Source: Ophiocordyceps camponoti-saundersi (nom. inval.) (Eukaryota; Ascomycota; Sordariomycetes; Hypocreales; Ophiocordycipitaceae). From it: 64,000 nucleotides of DNA. The notes under the pieces were generated by a model. The model did no database searches, was not told the origin of the DNA, and was given only the letters and a program-made list of their open reading frames with translations. How positions within the stretch are numbered: position 1 is the stretch's first letter; every line of letters begins with the position of its first letter. The translations under genes were made by a program, and so were the position numbers. The stretch spans positions 21,598 to 85,597 of the forward strand of contig PDHQ01000072.1 in NCBI GenBank assembly GCA_003339415.1, in the 5' to 3' direction. Shown piece after piece: positions 31,920-43,941 of the stretch.

Positions 31920-32503
31920 ATGAAGCCATCCTCACCTCTCATCATCTTCACCGCCCTCGCCGCCGTACAGGTAAGGCGAACCCCCCCCCCCACCCCCCAA
32001 CTCACAATCAATCACTCATATCCACGACGAACTTCTGCTCATAAAAACAAACCCAGGCATCTCCAAATCCCCAGGGAGACCTCCTCGGCAAGGTAGCCAG
32101 CGCCGCATTGGGCGCCGGCTCGGCCATCAACAGTGCAGCCACCAACGCCGCTTCCCACATCGACCAGGTGAAATCCGCCGTGACGGACGCCACGTCAAAG
32201 GCCACCACCGCCACTGTGACCAGCGTCGTTAGCACCACCACCAGTAGCAGCAGCGTTACTTCCACGACGGCGAGCGGGAACGTCTCGTCGAGTGTGAGAA
32301 CCCAAATCGGGACCATGACTTCTCGTATCAGTAGCAGTGGTACTTTCACCACGTCTACGCCGACTTCGTCCTCGACTCCTTCTTCTGCTGCGAACGCGTC
32401 CTCGTCTCCTGCGGCGTCGGCTACTAACGCAGCTTCGGACGGGAGGCCTGGCGTTGCTGTTGCTTGCCTTGCTGGGGCGGCCGCTTTGTTCGTCGGGTTG
32501 TGA
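31920..32503 (+). CDS. Small secreted Ser/Thr-rich protein, probably GPI-anchored
   Basis: Exons 31920-31970 and 32057-32503 give 165 aa. The N-terminus MKPSSPLIIFTALAAVQA is a signal peptide; the single phase-0 intron falls right at its end. The body is rich in Ser, Thr and Ala (for example TSVVSTTTSSSSVTSTTASG), so heavily O-glycosylated if secreted. It ends GVAVACLAGAAALFVGL, a short hydrophobic tail as in GPI-anchor signals, preceded by small residues (NAASDG). No enzyme motif is visible. A cell-wall or surface role is inferred from architecture only. Confidence 0.75.
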
Positions 32504-32792
32504 GGAGGGGTTATCGTGGGTTGTTTGACGGTGGAGAGGCTGATTTACCATCCACCACGTCTCTGCCTTGGTTTCAGACCGTTGTACAGCTTCGTTCTCA
32601 TCAGGGATGCCCGGTTGCACGAACCGTAACGGGGGTTGTTTCTTGTCTTCTCTTCTCTCGTCCACTTTATGAACCCCTATTTAACATCAACATTACACCG
32701 TCCTTATAATATACAAGCCGTCAATCGCGACCGGGTATCGTCTCAGTTTGCCTGATAATAGCAGAAAAAAGAAAGAGGTCCTGAAATCTTCT

Positions 32793-33890
32793 CTAATCAT
32801 CACTATGCTTCTTTCTCATCTCCCCCCAAACGCGGTCGATGATTTGAAAGACGGCTGTCACGTCCTTCATGATGTCGCTATCCACTCGTCCGCCGAGACG
32901 CTGCTGTACCTTGTCCGGGTGCCATCGCACGCGCTCCTCCTTGAGACGCGCAGCACCGGTTTTCGTGTCCAGAGAATCAAGGTCAAGTCCGCTGACGAAA
33001 AAGGCGCGGACGTCCGCCTCGTTCAACCCCCTGCGCCCCGAACCCTCGACCGGCCACGGCAAATTCGCCACGTCACCGTTCCACGTCGCCCAGGCATCGA
33101 CGTAATCAGTCCATAGCTTGCGTTGACGTCGAACTTCGCCTCGTCGTAGACTCCTCTCCACTTCCTCTTGTAATCTGCGGCTGTGACGCTCTGATTCCTT
33201 GCGCTGTTTCCGTCTCTCGCGTGCCTCTCTTTCTTCTTGCCTCTTTCGCTCTTCACGGCGCGCTTTTTCTTCGAGCATACCTGCGTTCGTCTTCTCGTAC
33301 ATCTTCTGCCGCACGTACGCCGCATACTCGTCATCTGTCATGCGCTCTAGTTCACCCTGCGGGCCGACCTTTTCGTTGGAATAGACGTGGATGGGCTGTC
33401 CGTAGACGCCCTCCCAGTAAGCAGCTGCTTCGTCGTCGGCCATGGCATCAAACAAGGATTCTCGAAACGCCGTCTCGGCATCCAGCGGCGGTGGGCCGGG
33501 AATTTCGGGTGTCGACGAGCGGCTGCGGTGCCGGTGGTGGTGGTGGCGGCGGCGGCGGCGATGCCGGTGGCGGCGCTCACGAGAGTCGAACGTTGTCTGG
33601 GGGAAGTCGCCTTGCCCGTCATGTCTGGTAGGCGAGTGAGAGGAGTCGTGAGAGCGATGCCGCCGTACATGCTTCTTAAGCCTGATACGGGAGGCTCGCG
33701 GCCGCAGCGGATCTTCATCTGTCTCTGCCGCAGTTTTGGTCGGCATCGGAGGGCGGGTCTCAGTCGGCAGGGGTCGCTCGCGGCTCTCCCTGGGTATGTC
33801 CAAGCTCTGTCGTCTCTGCTGGTGTGAGTTTATCGACGATAGAATATGACGTCTCTTTGGAGATGATGAGCGGCAAGGCAAATCAGCCAT
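32793..33890 (-). CDS. NF-kappa-B inhibitor-like protein 1 homologue
   Basis: Intronless, 365 aa from the ATG at 33890, which sits in a strong CCATGG context. The frame is open 10 codons further upstream, but only with a non-ATG start. The N-terminal third is basic and His/Arg-rich (repeated RHRRRRR-type runs, residues ~80-110). Then PGPPPLDAETAFRESLFDAM, YWEGVYGQPIHVY, a long charged coiled coil (ARREERKRQEEREARERRKQ), and the C-terminal DnaJ-like WHPDKVQQRLGGRV with FQIIDRVWGEMRKK. This matches fungal NFKBIL1-like proteins. The animal protein is tied to splicing and NF-kB control; fungi lack NF-kB, so the role here is unknown. It diverges from the ZIP gene. Confidence 0.85.
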   Translation of the reverse strand: MADLPCRSSSPKRRHILSSINSHQQRRQSLDIPRESRERPLPTETRPPMPTKTAAETDEDPLRPRASRIRLKKHVRRHRSHDSSHSPTRHDGQGDFPQTTFDSRERRHRHRRRRRHHHHRHRSRSSTPEIPGPPPLDAETAFRESLFDAMADDEAAAYWEGVYGQPIHVYSNEKVGPQGELERMTDDEYAAYVRQKMYEKTNAGMLEEKARREERKRQEEREARERRKQRKESERHSRRLQEEVERSLRRGEVRRQRKLWTDYVDAWATWNGDVANLPWPVEGSGRRGLNEADVRAFFVSGLDLDSLDTKTGAARLKEERVRWHPDKVQQRLGGRVDSDIMKDVTAVFQIIDRVWGEMRKKHSDD

Positions 33891-34343
33891 GGCAGGCGTT
33901 GATGTGTTGAAACGATGCAAACGCCGGCGGATGACGCCATGTGCGAGGTTGGGATGAACTCAAGTCGACGCGCAAGGCTGACCTGAAGCCTTGCCTACGT
34001 AAGCCGGCTTCACTAGCCCGAGTCCCTGCCTGAAGCACTCGACGCGCATCAGCCAATCAGGGTGATGCATCTCAATGCCGACGCTCCCCGGCTTACCTTT
34101 GCTTTGACTAGCCTTGCCCTTTTGATTAGGAGGAGCCGTTTTATCGGATTTTGCATGCTACGAGACTGAAGAGCGCCCTTCCCGTTTCCCCCCTCTCAAG
34201 ACAGAGAGCTCAGTCGACTCTCCCCGGCTCGTGGAGAGGAGGAAAAGAGGAAAAGAACACCAAGTCTGCTGCCGCGCGTGGCCATGACGCGCCAGTAGCT
34301 CGTCAACGGGCTTCTCGAACAGCTTCGACAACCTGTTGCCACC
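33891..34343. promoter_or_regulatory. Divergent promoter between the NFKBIL1-like and ZIP genes
   Basis: 453 bp between the two start codons. Several GCCTTGCC, AAGCCGGC and GCTAGTC-like short repeats cluster at 33,965-34,130 on both strands. I see no recognised zinc-responsive element. Confidence 0.4.
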
Positions 34344-35668
34344 ATGGCTGGCATCATTCTACTCCTCGGCCTATGCGTCAGTCTGCTCGCGAGTCTGCTC
34401 CTAACATCTCATCCCCGACTGACGACATCGTGCAGGTGGTCATGGCGTTGGCGTACGGCGTGCCTGATCCTCGGAGCTACTTTGTGTGAGGCGCGCTGAC
34501 CTGTGGACGCAGCTCGTTCCTGGCCGGGGCGTTGCCGTTGTCTATGACGCTTTCGCAATCGCAGCTACGCCTCATATCCAGCGTCGGCGTCGGCGTCCTC
34601 GTCGGCACGTCGCTTATGATCATAATTCCCGAAGGAATCGAGGCGGCTTCTACACCCGCCATGGCGACGTCGCATCACCACCGAGCGAGAATTCTGTCGC
34701 AAAGAGCCCCTTGGACATTGGCCATGGGGCCGCGGCACGCCGCCGAGCCGATACGCGTGTCGAGAGACTCCCCGGCCGAAATCGTCACTCCAAAGCTGCC
34801 CGAGGTCCAGACACCAGATCAGGACGACAAGACGGGGAAAGAGACGTGCCAGGCCAAGATACCATCATTCGAAGTCGGCTTCTCCATGGTTCTGGGCTTC
34901 GTCCTCATGTTTCTCATCAACAGGCTGCCCAGGCACGCGACGGATACGTTTCACTCGACCCCTCCAACGACACACATGAGCCTGGATAACCTGGGCGTCG
35001 ACGGTGCGGCAGGCGACGAGGAGGCCGAGAGTTTTCTCGGCTCCCTGACGCCTACCCCTCGGCGAGCTCGCACCCTGGCGACGACGGTAGGATTGGTGAT
35101 ACACGCGACGGCAGACGGCATTGCCATGGGAGCGTCTTCGGCCACGTCCAACGTCCATCTCGGGCTCGTCATATTCATCGCCATCATGATCCACAAGGCC
35201 CCCGCCGCCTTTGGCTTGACCTCGGTTCTCCTCCGACAGGGCTTGTCGAAGCGGGCGGCGCGGGGTCACCTCATTGTTTTCAGCCTCGCTGCGCCGGCCG
35301 GTGCATTGTCGACCTGGCTCTTCATCAGGCTACTTGGCGGAGACCACCTCGAGGGCGATGGCGGACAGTGGTGGACAGGCATGCTGCTACTCTTCTCCGG
35401 CGGCACCTTTCTGTGAGAACTCCCCCTTGGATGTGTCTTCATGCGCGTATGCGCCCGACTGACGCAAAGCAGCTATGTAGCCATGCATGCGATGCAGGAA
35501 GACGCGGCGTCGCATCATTACGATCATGGCTCCGGAGTCAATGGCTACGCCGACGGTTCTTCAGTCTATCCGCGCAAGCCAAGGGGGCCGCAGATGCGCG
35601 AGACGCTGGCGACGGTGGCGGGCATGTTTCTGCCGCTGCTGACGCTATTTGGTCATCATCACCACTGA
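34344..35668 (+). CDS. ZIP-family zinc transporter (SLC39A9-like)
   Basis: Exons 34344-34376, 34436-34452 (17 nt), 34513-35412 and 35473-35668 give 381 aa. ZIP proteins move Zn2+ into the cytosol; the SLC39A9 branch sits on Golgi or plasma membranes. The joined N-terminus reads MAGIILLLGLC-VVMALA-SFLAGALPLSMTL. Then LRLISSVGVGVLVGTSLMII IPEGIE, a long cytoplasmic loop (~residues 75-200), and the metal-site helices VGLVIHATADGIAMGA (HxxxDG) and IAIMIHKAPAAFGL (HKxP), followed by two more membrane segments. The tail carries HHYDHG and a terminal HHHH, possible zinc ligands. The 17-nt micro-exon is supported by frame and by homology across the joins. Confidence 0.9.
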
Positions 35669-38668
35669 CGCCGAAGTGTTTGACACTTTATCCCTTACTC
35701 CATATATCTCCTTCATTTTTTATCCATCTCTCTCTCTCTCTCTCTCTCCATCATCCGTTTTCTTTGTTTCTATAAGGTGAGTTTGCGTGAGAAACTTCAC
35801 TCGATGGCAGCGAGGGAACGAAGACAACGGGGGGCAAAAGAAAGTACAGAAAAACGGCATATCTGCGAAGTCTCAGGTCAGGTGAGGCGAGGGAGAATGG
35901 AACAAGGTCCGGGCGACGACGCAGATGTAAGAAGAAACTTGGAACGGAGAACTAAGGTTGTAGAATATCGGCGAAACGGCGCTGCGTCTCGATAGGAAGG
36001 CGGCGCTTAGAACAAGGCAAAGAAGGCTTTTTTCTTTTAACCAGTACTCGGAAGACGCCGCGTTCGTCCTTTAATGTTACCCCATCGGGACTGTTGGTGC
36101 TGTCATGCGGAGGATTCCTGCGGCTGGAGGCAGCGATCAGACGGCGTCAAAACGCAACCATTTGGTGCAATAACATGATGAACAGCTGCCGCACGAGTCA
36201 AGAGCAGTGTGTATGTATGTATGTATGAATGTATGAACGTACACATATGTATGTATGTACGTATGTAGAGATTAAAAAAGAAACACTAAAGAGGGAGAAG
36301 AAGAAGAAGCGAAGAACAAGACGAAGAATAAGAGAAGCATGAGACTCCCGGCGATGCGAGACGACGGTCGTGCTGAAGAACAAGAGCGCTCACTGCAGAC
36401 ACATGAAGCAAAGGGGGCTGAGCGAGCATGGTTTTCTCTCTCTCTTTGCTTCACCCCCTTTTCCTCCCCCTTCTCCTCTAATCCCGTCATAATCTTCCTA
36501 TTCGGATCTATTTTTACTCTGTTATTTGTTGAATCATGCTTTGTTGCCGGGATATGGACATTTCTTTTATCGATTCAATCGTCCGCTCGCCATTCCTGTG
36601 ATAGATAAACAGCGGATAGGTTGTGGAGGATGGATGGATGGTGGAAGAAAGATGAGACAAGTAGTGGAGGAGAGGGGGGGTGAAGCTATCAAATATGGAA
36701 GAGGGCGGCAAGATGTGAGACGAGGTGATGGATCGATCGGTGGTGACGGAGAACCAGGGAGGGAGGTGTGTGTACGGAGTATGTATCTGCATACATGGAC
36801 ACGGCAATGCTGTACGCTTGAATAGAGTAGTCACGGGGAACATGGAAAGGATATATTGGATAAAAAAGAGTTGAGACGGCCGAGGCTGAGGGTTGATAAT
36901 GCTTCGGGAATGATGCCAGAGGGCAAGCAGCGCGGGACGGATGGTAGGGGAATTGCTGACTGAGCAGACAGGGTTCTGCGGGAAGGCCGGTTAGGCACTA
37001 GCTAGTGTACCGGTTAGGATGATGGATAAGAGCAGGCGAAGCCGAAAAGAAAAGCAAAGAAGGCTCCCGAAGAAGCAGAGGAGGAGGAGGAGGAGGAGGA
37101 AGATGGGCCGAAGACGAAGAACGAAGCCGGTTTGTATGAATTGTATGTATCTACCTATATAGCTGATACATAGTACGAAATCGTGGTGTGGTTAACGAGG
37201 ATTTGTCACCGGCTTCCCCCAAGTAACTAGACTCTACCTGGAGTGCTAGGAGAAGGTGGGTTAGCCAGCGATATTCCAGGGCTGTAGCCTATAGCAGCAG
37301 TAGGGGCCTGCCATAGCGTTGGGGGCTCTTTTGGGAGGGGGGGCAAGGGGGGGGTGGTTCAACCAACAACAAACAAGAACAACAACAACAGTTGCATGCA
37401 TACGAGTAATCGAGAGAGACCTCGGTCCGACCACCGCCTGCAGACACGTCTTAGATGCCCCGAAGCAGATAGAGAGTGAGAGAGTGTGTGTGTAAGAGAG
37501 AGTGTCAGCAGAGGCACCTTCAACTCGCCCTCGCTGCATATCGGCATGTATCTCTACCTTTCTCGCTTTCTCTCTCGCCCCTGACACGGCCGAGTGGGTA
37601 CCTGGTACTAACACGAGCCGGCGAGCGCCCACTAGGCCACAGCGAACCTAAGGCGCCTGGCTGGCTAAAGGCCTTCTCCCCCCCCCCCTCCCCAAAAGGG
37701 TGCTAAGCCTTCCAAGAAGTCCACTGGACTACCTCTGGTAGGTACCTACTGACTGGGCCACCGCAGCCGTCAGGGCGCTCTGGCCATCCATTCCAGACTT
37801 CCGTCATCTATTCTTCTCTTTCAACTACCTACCCACCTACCCTTGCTGCTTGCTATTGATCCTTTTGCTCGTTTCCTCCGTGTTCTTCTCGTGATTCAGC
37901 AAGCATCTTGCTTTCACTGTGGCTTCTCTTCCGTCGTTACTTCCACTCGGCCGACTCCCTCCGTCTCGAAAGAAAGGCGCAGAAAAAAAATCGTCATTTC
38001 ATCCCTTCATTCTCGCCGTTGCCAATACGCAATTTCTGTCTGTCGTCGCCACCAAAGCCTCGTTGTCAGGGAAGAAGAGACAACGAAGAGGGGAGGGGGC
38101 GTGTGTGTGTTTTCTTTTCGTCGCCCCTACAAGGGCTCTTTATTTTCTTCCCGTTTTCGCCGTCTCAGACTTTGTCGCCTCATTCGAGCGAAAGAGTCAA
38201 CTGATTAGGGCCCAACCGGCCTTTCTCCTGACCTCTTCTCTCTACCCGCTCTATGCCACTTGCGGCTACAGGTATGTGTGCGCTTCTCTTAGCGCTGCCA
38301 CCCCCCCCCCCCCCCCCCCCCGTCCCCTCCGGCTACTATGTACATACGTCTTCGCTTGTCCCCTCCCCCGGAGAACCGACGAAGCCTCCCTCAATACCAA
38401 CCATCGTCCAGACACTCTTCATCTCCCTGGCCCACGTCTTCGCAGCACGTGCGGGCCGCTCGTCGATGAGTTCATACATACAAGAGCTAACGTAACCTCC
38501 CCCTCCCGCGCGCGCTGCAGGCGCTCTTCGCCGTGGTTCCGATCGCGAACCCCCCTCCGAAGTCGCGCCGCTACGCAACGACGACGTCGCAGGCATCGCG
38601 CAGTCGCCTCGTCCTCTTTTCCCGCCGTCTGGGCGGTAGACTGAGGACTGCCGAGAGCGCTCAACGTT
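35669..38668. other. 3-kb intergenic region and CDC4 leader
   Basis: No gene that I can support. TC repeats lie at 35728-35748, GTAT repeats at 36210-36265, GGA repeats at 37080-37100. From 37,780 on the plus strand is pyrimidine-rich, as a long CDC4 promoter/leader would be. A good leader intron runs from 38272 (CAG|GTATGT) to 38520 (branch GCTAAC at 38486, acceptor GCTGCAG), 249 nt, with a 21-base C run inside. Open frames at 37.9-38.9 kb overlap this and carry no domain. Confidence 0.5.
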
Positions 38669-40927
38669 ATGGCCGGCTACGATCGACCCCTGAGCTTCTC
38701 CCAAAGGCGAGGAAGCCTGCTCAACGAGGAGCTGGCCCTCAACACCGCCTCCTCCGCCATGACACAACGACTCGACAAGATGCCGCAGTCCAGGCGCCAG
38801 ATGAGGGCCCCCCCCACCCCGAGCATGCCCACGCCCGCTGCCGACTTCGACCAGCAGTTGACGGGATCGCCGCCGCCGCCGCCGACGCCCGCCGCCTCCC
38901 CCGGTCCCGCCCACTGCCAGCCTGACTGGAGCGACGCCGCCGCCGACGAGGACTTCTTCCTATCGAAAGTCCGCCAGCATTTTAAGAGCTGCTCTGGGCC
39001 GCAGAGGACGAGGATTCTGGCCGACTTGCTTAACCTATGCACGAGCCCACAGCTGAGCTTCGTCCATCAATTCGTCAGCCCGCTGCTAAAGAAGGACCCC
39101 TTTACCAGTCTGCCCGACGAGCTATGTCTGCGGGTGAGGAGCGCATCTGACTGACCCCCTTCAATTTACCCGGCTCGCTCTTACCATCCGCTTTACCAGA
39201 TTCTGTCCTTCATCGACGATCCCAAAGTCCTCGCTCGAGCGTCGCAAGTCTCGAAGCGGTGGCGCGATCTTCTCAGCGACGACATGACGTGGAAGAACCT
39301 CTGCGTCAAGCACGACTACGGTCGTCGTCTCTCCGAGCTGAGCCCTCGCTCGCCCCTATTAGCCAGGCCGACATCACTTGCGTTGGCGAACGCATCTACT
39401 GACATTGGCGCCGCCGCCGCCGCAGCCACCGCCGGCGCGATCGGCCTGTCCGGCTCTTGTGCTCCCTACGCCTCCCCCTCTAATGTTTTGCGCGCCGCGG
39501 AAGCCGCTGCCGGTCGGCCAAAAGTGCGGTCCTACAAGTCACACTTCAAGCAACGATATCTCGTCGAGGCGGCATGGCGCTCTGGTGGCAAGAGCGTACA
39601 CAGACACATCACTCAGGAAGGCGGTGTCGTCACCAGCCTGCACCTGACACCCAAATACATCATCGTGGCCCTAGACAACGCTAAGATCCACGTCTTTGAT
39701 ACCGATGGGAATGCCCCGCGCACATTGCAGGGTCACGTTATGGGCGTATGGGCCATGGTACCGTGGGAGGACACCATGGTCAGCGGCGGCTGCGATCGTG
39801 ACGTCCGAGTCTGGGACCTCAAGACAGGGTAAGCTCTCCACCGACGTTAGCGAGGGTCCGCTCGACGCTCACCATTTGCCTCGTCTCCTCACAGCGCATG
39901 TCTGCATACACTCCGCGGGCACACCTCGACCGTCCGCTGCCTCAAGATGGCCGACGCGAACACGGCCATCTCTGGATCTCGTGACACGACCCTGCGGATC
40001 TGGGACATACGCACCGGACTGTGCAGAAACGTCCTTGTCGGGCATCAGTCGAGCGTCCGCTGCCTGGAGATCAAGGGTGACATCGTCGTCTCTGGAAGCT
40101 ACGATACATTTGCTCGGGTCTGGAGTATCTCGGAGGGGCGCTGTCTGCAGACGCTTCAAGGGCACTTCAGCCAGATATACGCTATCGCCTTTGACGGCAA
40201 GAGAGTCGTGACCGGCAGCCTGGATACCAATGTTCGCGTCTGGGATCCGACCAGCGGGTGAGTCTGCACAAGTTCTTCCACGGCACATGGCTGGCTGACC
40301 GACCGACGCAGGGAATGTCTCGCTATTTTGCAGGGCCACACGTCGCTCGTTGGCCAACTGCAGATGCGAGGGGACACGCTCGTGACGGGCGGATCCGACG
40401 GTTCGGTCAGGGTGTGGTCATTGGAGAAGATGTGCCCCATACACCGGCTCGCCGCCCACGACAACAGTGTTACCAGCCTGCAGTTTGACGATACACGTGT
40501 CGTCAGCGGTGGTAGTGATGGCCGTGTGAAGATATGGGATCTGAAGACGGGGCATCTTGTCCGAGAACTCATTGCCCAAGGCGAGGCAGTGTGGCGGGTC
40601 GCGTTCGAGGAGGAGAAGTGCGTCGCGCTGGCGTTGAGACACGGCCGGACAGTGATGGAGGTAAGACGGGTCCTTGCGTCATCGAAGCAACGCAGCCAGA
40701 CTGACATGGCGACGCAGGTCTGGTCATTCTCTCCGCCCGAGGACAAATTATACGATCATCCATTGTCGCTCCAACAGCGCGTTCTCGAAGAAGATCCCAC
40801 GCGTCCTCTCAGCGCGGACGAGCAATCGCCCGCCTACACGGCAGCCCAGGACGTTGACATGCAAGACGCCGGGCCTTCGACAGCTCCCTTACCGGGGGGC
40901 AACAAGACTTTTTTCCACGATGACTAG
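38669..40927 (+). CDS. CDC4: F-box/WD40 protein Cdc4 (SCF ubiquitin ligase substrate receptor)
   Basis: Exons 38669-39133, 39200-39828, 39895-40257, 40312-40660 and 40718-40927 give 671 aa. Cdc4/Fbw7 binds phosphodegrons and links substrates to SCF through Skp1. Order: Ser/Pro-rich N-terminus; dimerisation helix RTRILADLLNLCTSPQLSFV (~residues 112-132); F-box DPFTSLPDELCLR|ILSFIDD (~140-185, split by intron 1); a linker with an Ala run; HITQEGGVVTSLHLT; then seven or eight WD repeats, each with GH...WD-type ends (VRVWDLKTG, LRIWDIRTG, VRVWDPTSG, VKIWDLKTG). Two introns fall at TG-G/A-C sites between repeats. Intron 4 (57 nt) is in frame. The sulfur regulator Met30 is the alternative, but its Cys-rich insert is absent. 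Confidence 0.87.
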
Positions 40928-41812
40928 ACAGAATTCGAGACGACCGGCCCGCGGGCTGACTGGCTCATTCGGCCTGCACATGTCTGCGAAGGGGCAAGGC
41001 GACAATCGACAGGGCATCAGTGTCGTCGGCCCCTTTATGTACTTTGGCATTGTTTCTTTTTTCGTGTGCGCCCCAGGCTATAGATGGCGACGTGGGAGGG
41101 CAGAGTGAGGAGTGGGGGACTAGGAGGGAATCTGCTAGAAAGCATGTTCTTACGGCGTTGTGACTCTGTTACGGCAAGCATAGCACGATGGGAAATATTG
41201 CATCACCTACGGGCTCCTGGCTACCCCCGAGCATGGGGGAAGAGGAGGACTCGAGGGAGACCGGGACATTGGTGAGGCCTGGAATGCCGTCAGGAACGAG
41301 TTGCCCTTCAAACCTTTGGAACCTCCCGTCTATTTCTTCCTACGGGTGGCATCGACAGGGTCGAGATTTGGGATTGTTTGATACCTGGACCGCATTGAGC
41401 TCAGCGTATGAGTGCCTCCAGACAGGAGCTTGAGTTAGAGAGGGGGCTAATGGAGGTTGCTTCAGTGGGCTGTCGTGTGTCAGAACGACGAGCCGATGAA
41501 GAAAAAAAAAGATAATTTCCTTTGTAATTAAGAATAGTATCCAAGATTAAGGAGCATCCGTGAGAGCGCGGAGGTGGCCGAGAATTTTGATACTAGGTAT
41601 CTACGGATTAGAACGGTCCTACGGGCGACGCCGCATCACGTGAGAACTCATGACCGTGTGCTTACGTACGCTGGAAGTCGGCACTAGCGCCCTCCGACAG
41701 CAGTCACAGCACAGCTCCCGAGCTCCACGCCCGCGAAATTTCGGCGCTCTTGTCCGGCTGCTTCTGCCCCAACAGCACTTCTCCCCGATTCAACGTCCCA
41801 AGGACATCAGCC
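40928..41812. other. Intergenic region between CDC4 and the PDH E1 alpha gene
   Basis: 885 bp with no supported gene. It holds the CDC4 3' end and the downstream promoter. An A10 run lies at 41500-41510 and ATCACGTGAG near 41635-41644. Confidence 0.5.
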
Positions 41813-43254
41813 ATGTTCTGCAGAGCAATCCGAACCCCTCGAGCGCTGTCTCTGGGCGCCAGAGCGCGCTTTGCGCCGGCAGCTCGGAGCGTGACGACCG
41901 ACGCAGCGTCTTCCAAGTTGAAGCAGTCGCTGCCAAAGGTGAGAGCGAGCTGTCGTTGCCTGGTGGCGGGGCCGTTGTGGTAACCTTTTCTTTTCCCCTT
42001 CAGTCGGAAGACGAACCTTTCCAGGTTGCATTGAGCGATGAGAGCTTCGAGACGTACGAGCTGGACCCGCCGCCTTACACCATTGAAGTTACCAAGAACG
42101 AGCTGAAGCAGATGTACTACGACATGGTCTGCATCAGGTGCGGAGCCTTTTTCTTTTTTCTCTTGTCCCCGTTCTGGCGCCGTCTTCTTCGGAATGTGGC
42201 TGATGATTTCGCGACAGACAGATGGAGATGGCGGCGGACCGGCTGTACAAGGAAAAGAAGATTCGTGGCTTCTGCCACCTCTCCAGCGGGCAGGAGGCTG
42301 TTGCCGTGGGCATCGAGCACGCTATCACGAAGAAGGACGATGTCATCACGGCGTATCGATGCCACGGCTTTGCGCTGATGCGGGGCGGCACCGTGAGATC
42401 CATCATCGGCGAGCTCCTGGGCCGGCGCGAGGGCATCGCTTATGGCAAGGGTGGCTCTATGCACATGTTCTCCACTGGCTTTTACGGTGGCAACGGCATT
42501 GTCGGCGCGCAGGTTCCTGTCGGCGCCGGCTTGGCGTTTGCGCACAAATACAACGACAGCAAGACGGCTACCATTATCCTCTACGGCGACGGCGCGAGCA
42601 ATCAGGGTCAGGTGTTCGAGGCCTTTAACATGGCCAAGCTGTGGAACTTGCCGGCGCTGTTTGGTTGCGAAAGTAAGATTTTGTTTCGTAAGGACTCTCT
42701 TTTCGGATGCTGACCGGGCGGGAAACCGCCGACTCGCAGACAACAAGTACGGCATGGGCACATCAGCGGCCCGCTCCTCGGCTCTGACCGACTACTACAA
42801 GCGCGGACAGTACATCCCCGGCCTCAAGGTCAATGGCATGGATGTCCTCGCTGTCAAGGCGGCTGTCAAGTACGGCAAGGAGTGGACGGCGGCTGACAAG
42901 GGCCCCATGGTGCTGGAATACGTGACGTATCGCTATGGTGGGCACTCCATGTCGGACCCGGGTACGACGTACCGCACGCGCGAGGAAATCCAGCGCATGA
43001 GGTCGACCAACGATCCCATCGCCGGGCTGAAGCAGAAGATTCTCGACTGGAAGGTGACGAGCGAGGAGGCTCTGAAGAAGATTGACAAGGAGGCGCGCAA
43101 TCACGTCAACGAGGAGGTTGCCGCGGCCGAGGCCATGGCCGTACCGGAGCCGAAGCCGAGCATCCTGTTTGAGGACATTTACGTGCGTGGGACGGAGCCG
43201 CAGTTTATTCGTGGCCGTACCCCGGACGAGAACTTTTACTTTGCCCAGCAGTAG
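41813..43254 (+). CDS. PDA1: Pyruvate dehydrogenase E1 component, alpha subunit
   Basis: Exons 41813-41938, 42004-42137, 42218-42672 and 42740-43254 give 409 aa. Mitochondrial matrix enzyme: decarboxylates pyruvate with thiamine diphosphate and passes acetyl to E2. The N-terminus [20 protein letters not shown] is Arg-rich without acidic residues, a mitochondrial presequence. Then FHLSSGQE-like [20 protein letters not shown], the [11 protein letters not shown] and GSMHMFS blocks, the ThDP motif GDG(A)[16 protein letters not shown] with N at the expected site, and [20 protein letters not shown], whose serines are the regulatory phosphorylation sites in other eukaryotes. Intron 3 splits the ThDP-motif end (GCE-NNKYGMGT). 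Confidence 0.96.
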
Positions 43255-43941
43255 TAGTGAAGGGTAGCAGTTGGGCTGGGTGCTGTAGTGACGATTTGAT
43301 TGGCTCGCGTGAGCTCCTCTCTGTGTGTTTTGTATGATACTACTAAGATAGAAGGCGGGGAGAAGGGGGTTAAAGGGGGTCGGTAGGCAAATCGGTCAAT
43401 TCTTTGGGGTAGGACTCGTCGAAACTTGGTGCGTTCGTCACGGGTATCGGCAACGTCCAGCTCTTTGATTTTTTTCACCGACTGATGAAGGTCTCCGTCA
43501 CCGTCGTGGGGGGAAGTTGATGGGATCAGATGACGATTTGATGATATGACCCTGGCATCAGAGCCCCTATCAGCAACAACTTGACGTCGACCGAGCCGGT
43601 CAAGCACCGTCTTGTAGTTAACACTTATTCCACTCAAGCCAGAAATCATCACAGTTCAACTTGAACGGGTTCGAAGAACTGTCGATGTCTCCGGCTACTA
43701 TACGGATAGACACCTAGGTAAGGAGGTGTGTAGATGCCTGCTGTGCGAATATATGTTTAGAGAGAGAGAGAGAGAGAGAGAGGCCGATAGCGTGTCTCTA
43801 AACGAGTGATATCATCCAGCCGTGAGGGTCACGTGACTCATGGGAAGTCTCGCGCCTTCCTTGTTAAAGACGTGGGCGCGGGCGCGGGACGGATTAATAA
43901 ACGCGTACTTTTTTTTTTCGAAGTGAAGGAGCGAGCGCGTC
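43255..43941. other. Intergenic region between PDA1 and the DNA ligase gene
   Basis: 687 bp, no gene seen. A (GA)11 repeat lies at 43760-43781. Closer to the ligase start are TCACGTGAC at 43830-43838, GCGGGCGCGGG near 43880 and a T9 run at 43910-43918. ACGCG at 43902-43906 and again upstream resembles an MCB cell-cycle box (ACGCGT occurs at 43902-43907), which would suit an S-phase gene. Confidence 0.5.
43902..43907. promoter_or_regulatory. MCB-like element ACGCGT upstream of DNA ligase I
   Basis: ACGCGT is the MBF binding core that drives S-phase genes, including CDC9, in yeasts. It lies 35 bp before the upstream ATG and about 250 bp before the second one. One copy alone is weak evidence. 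Confidence 0.35.

Noticed and set aside
37919..38925. Overlapping open frames upstream of CDC4
   Set aside because: They cross a good leader intron and a C21 run, carry no domain, and extend into CDC4 exon 1 in another frame.
18256..41812. Secondary-metabolite cluster or effector island
   Set aside because: No PKS, NRPS, terpene, P450 or cluster regulator is present. The genes are housekeeping, and only one small secreted protein occurs.
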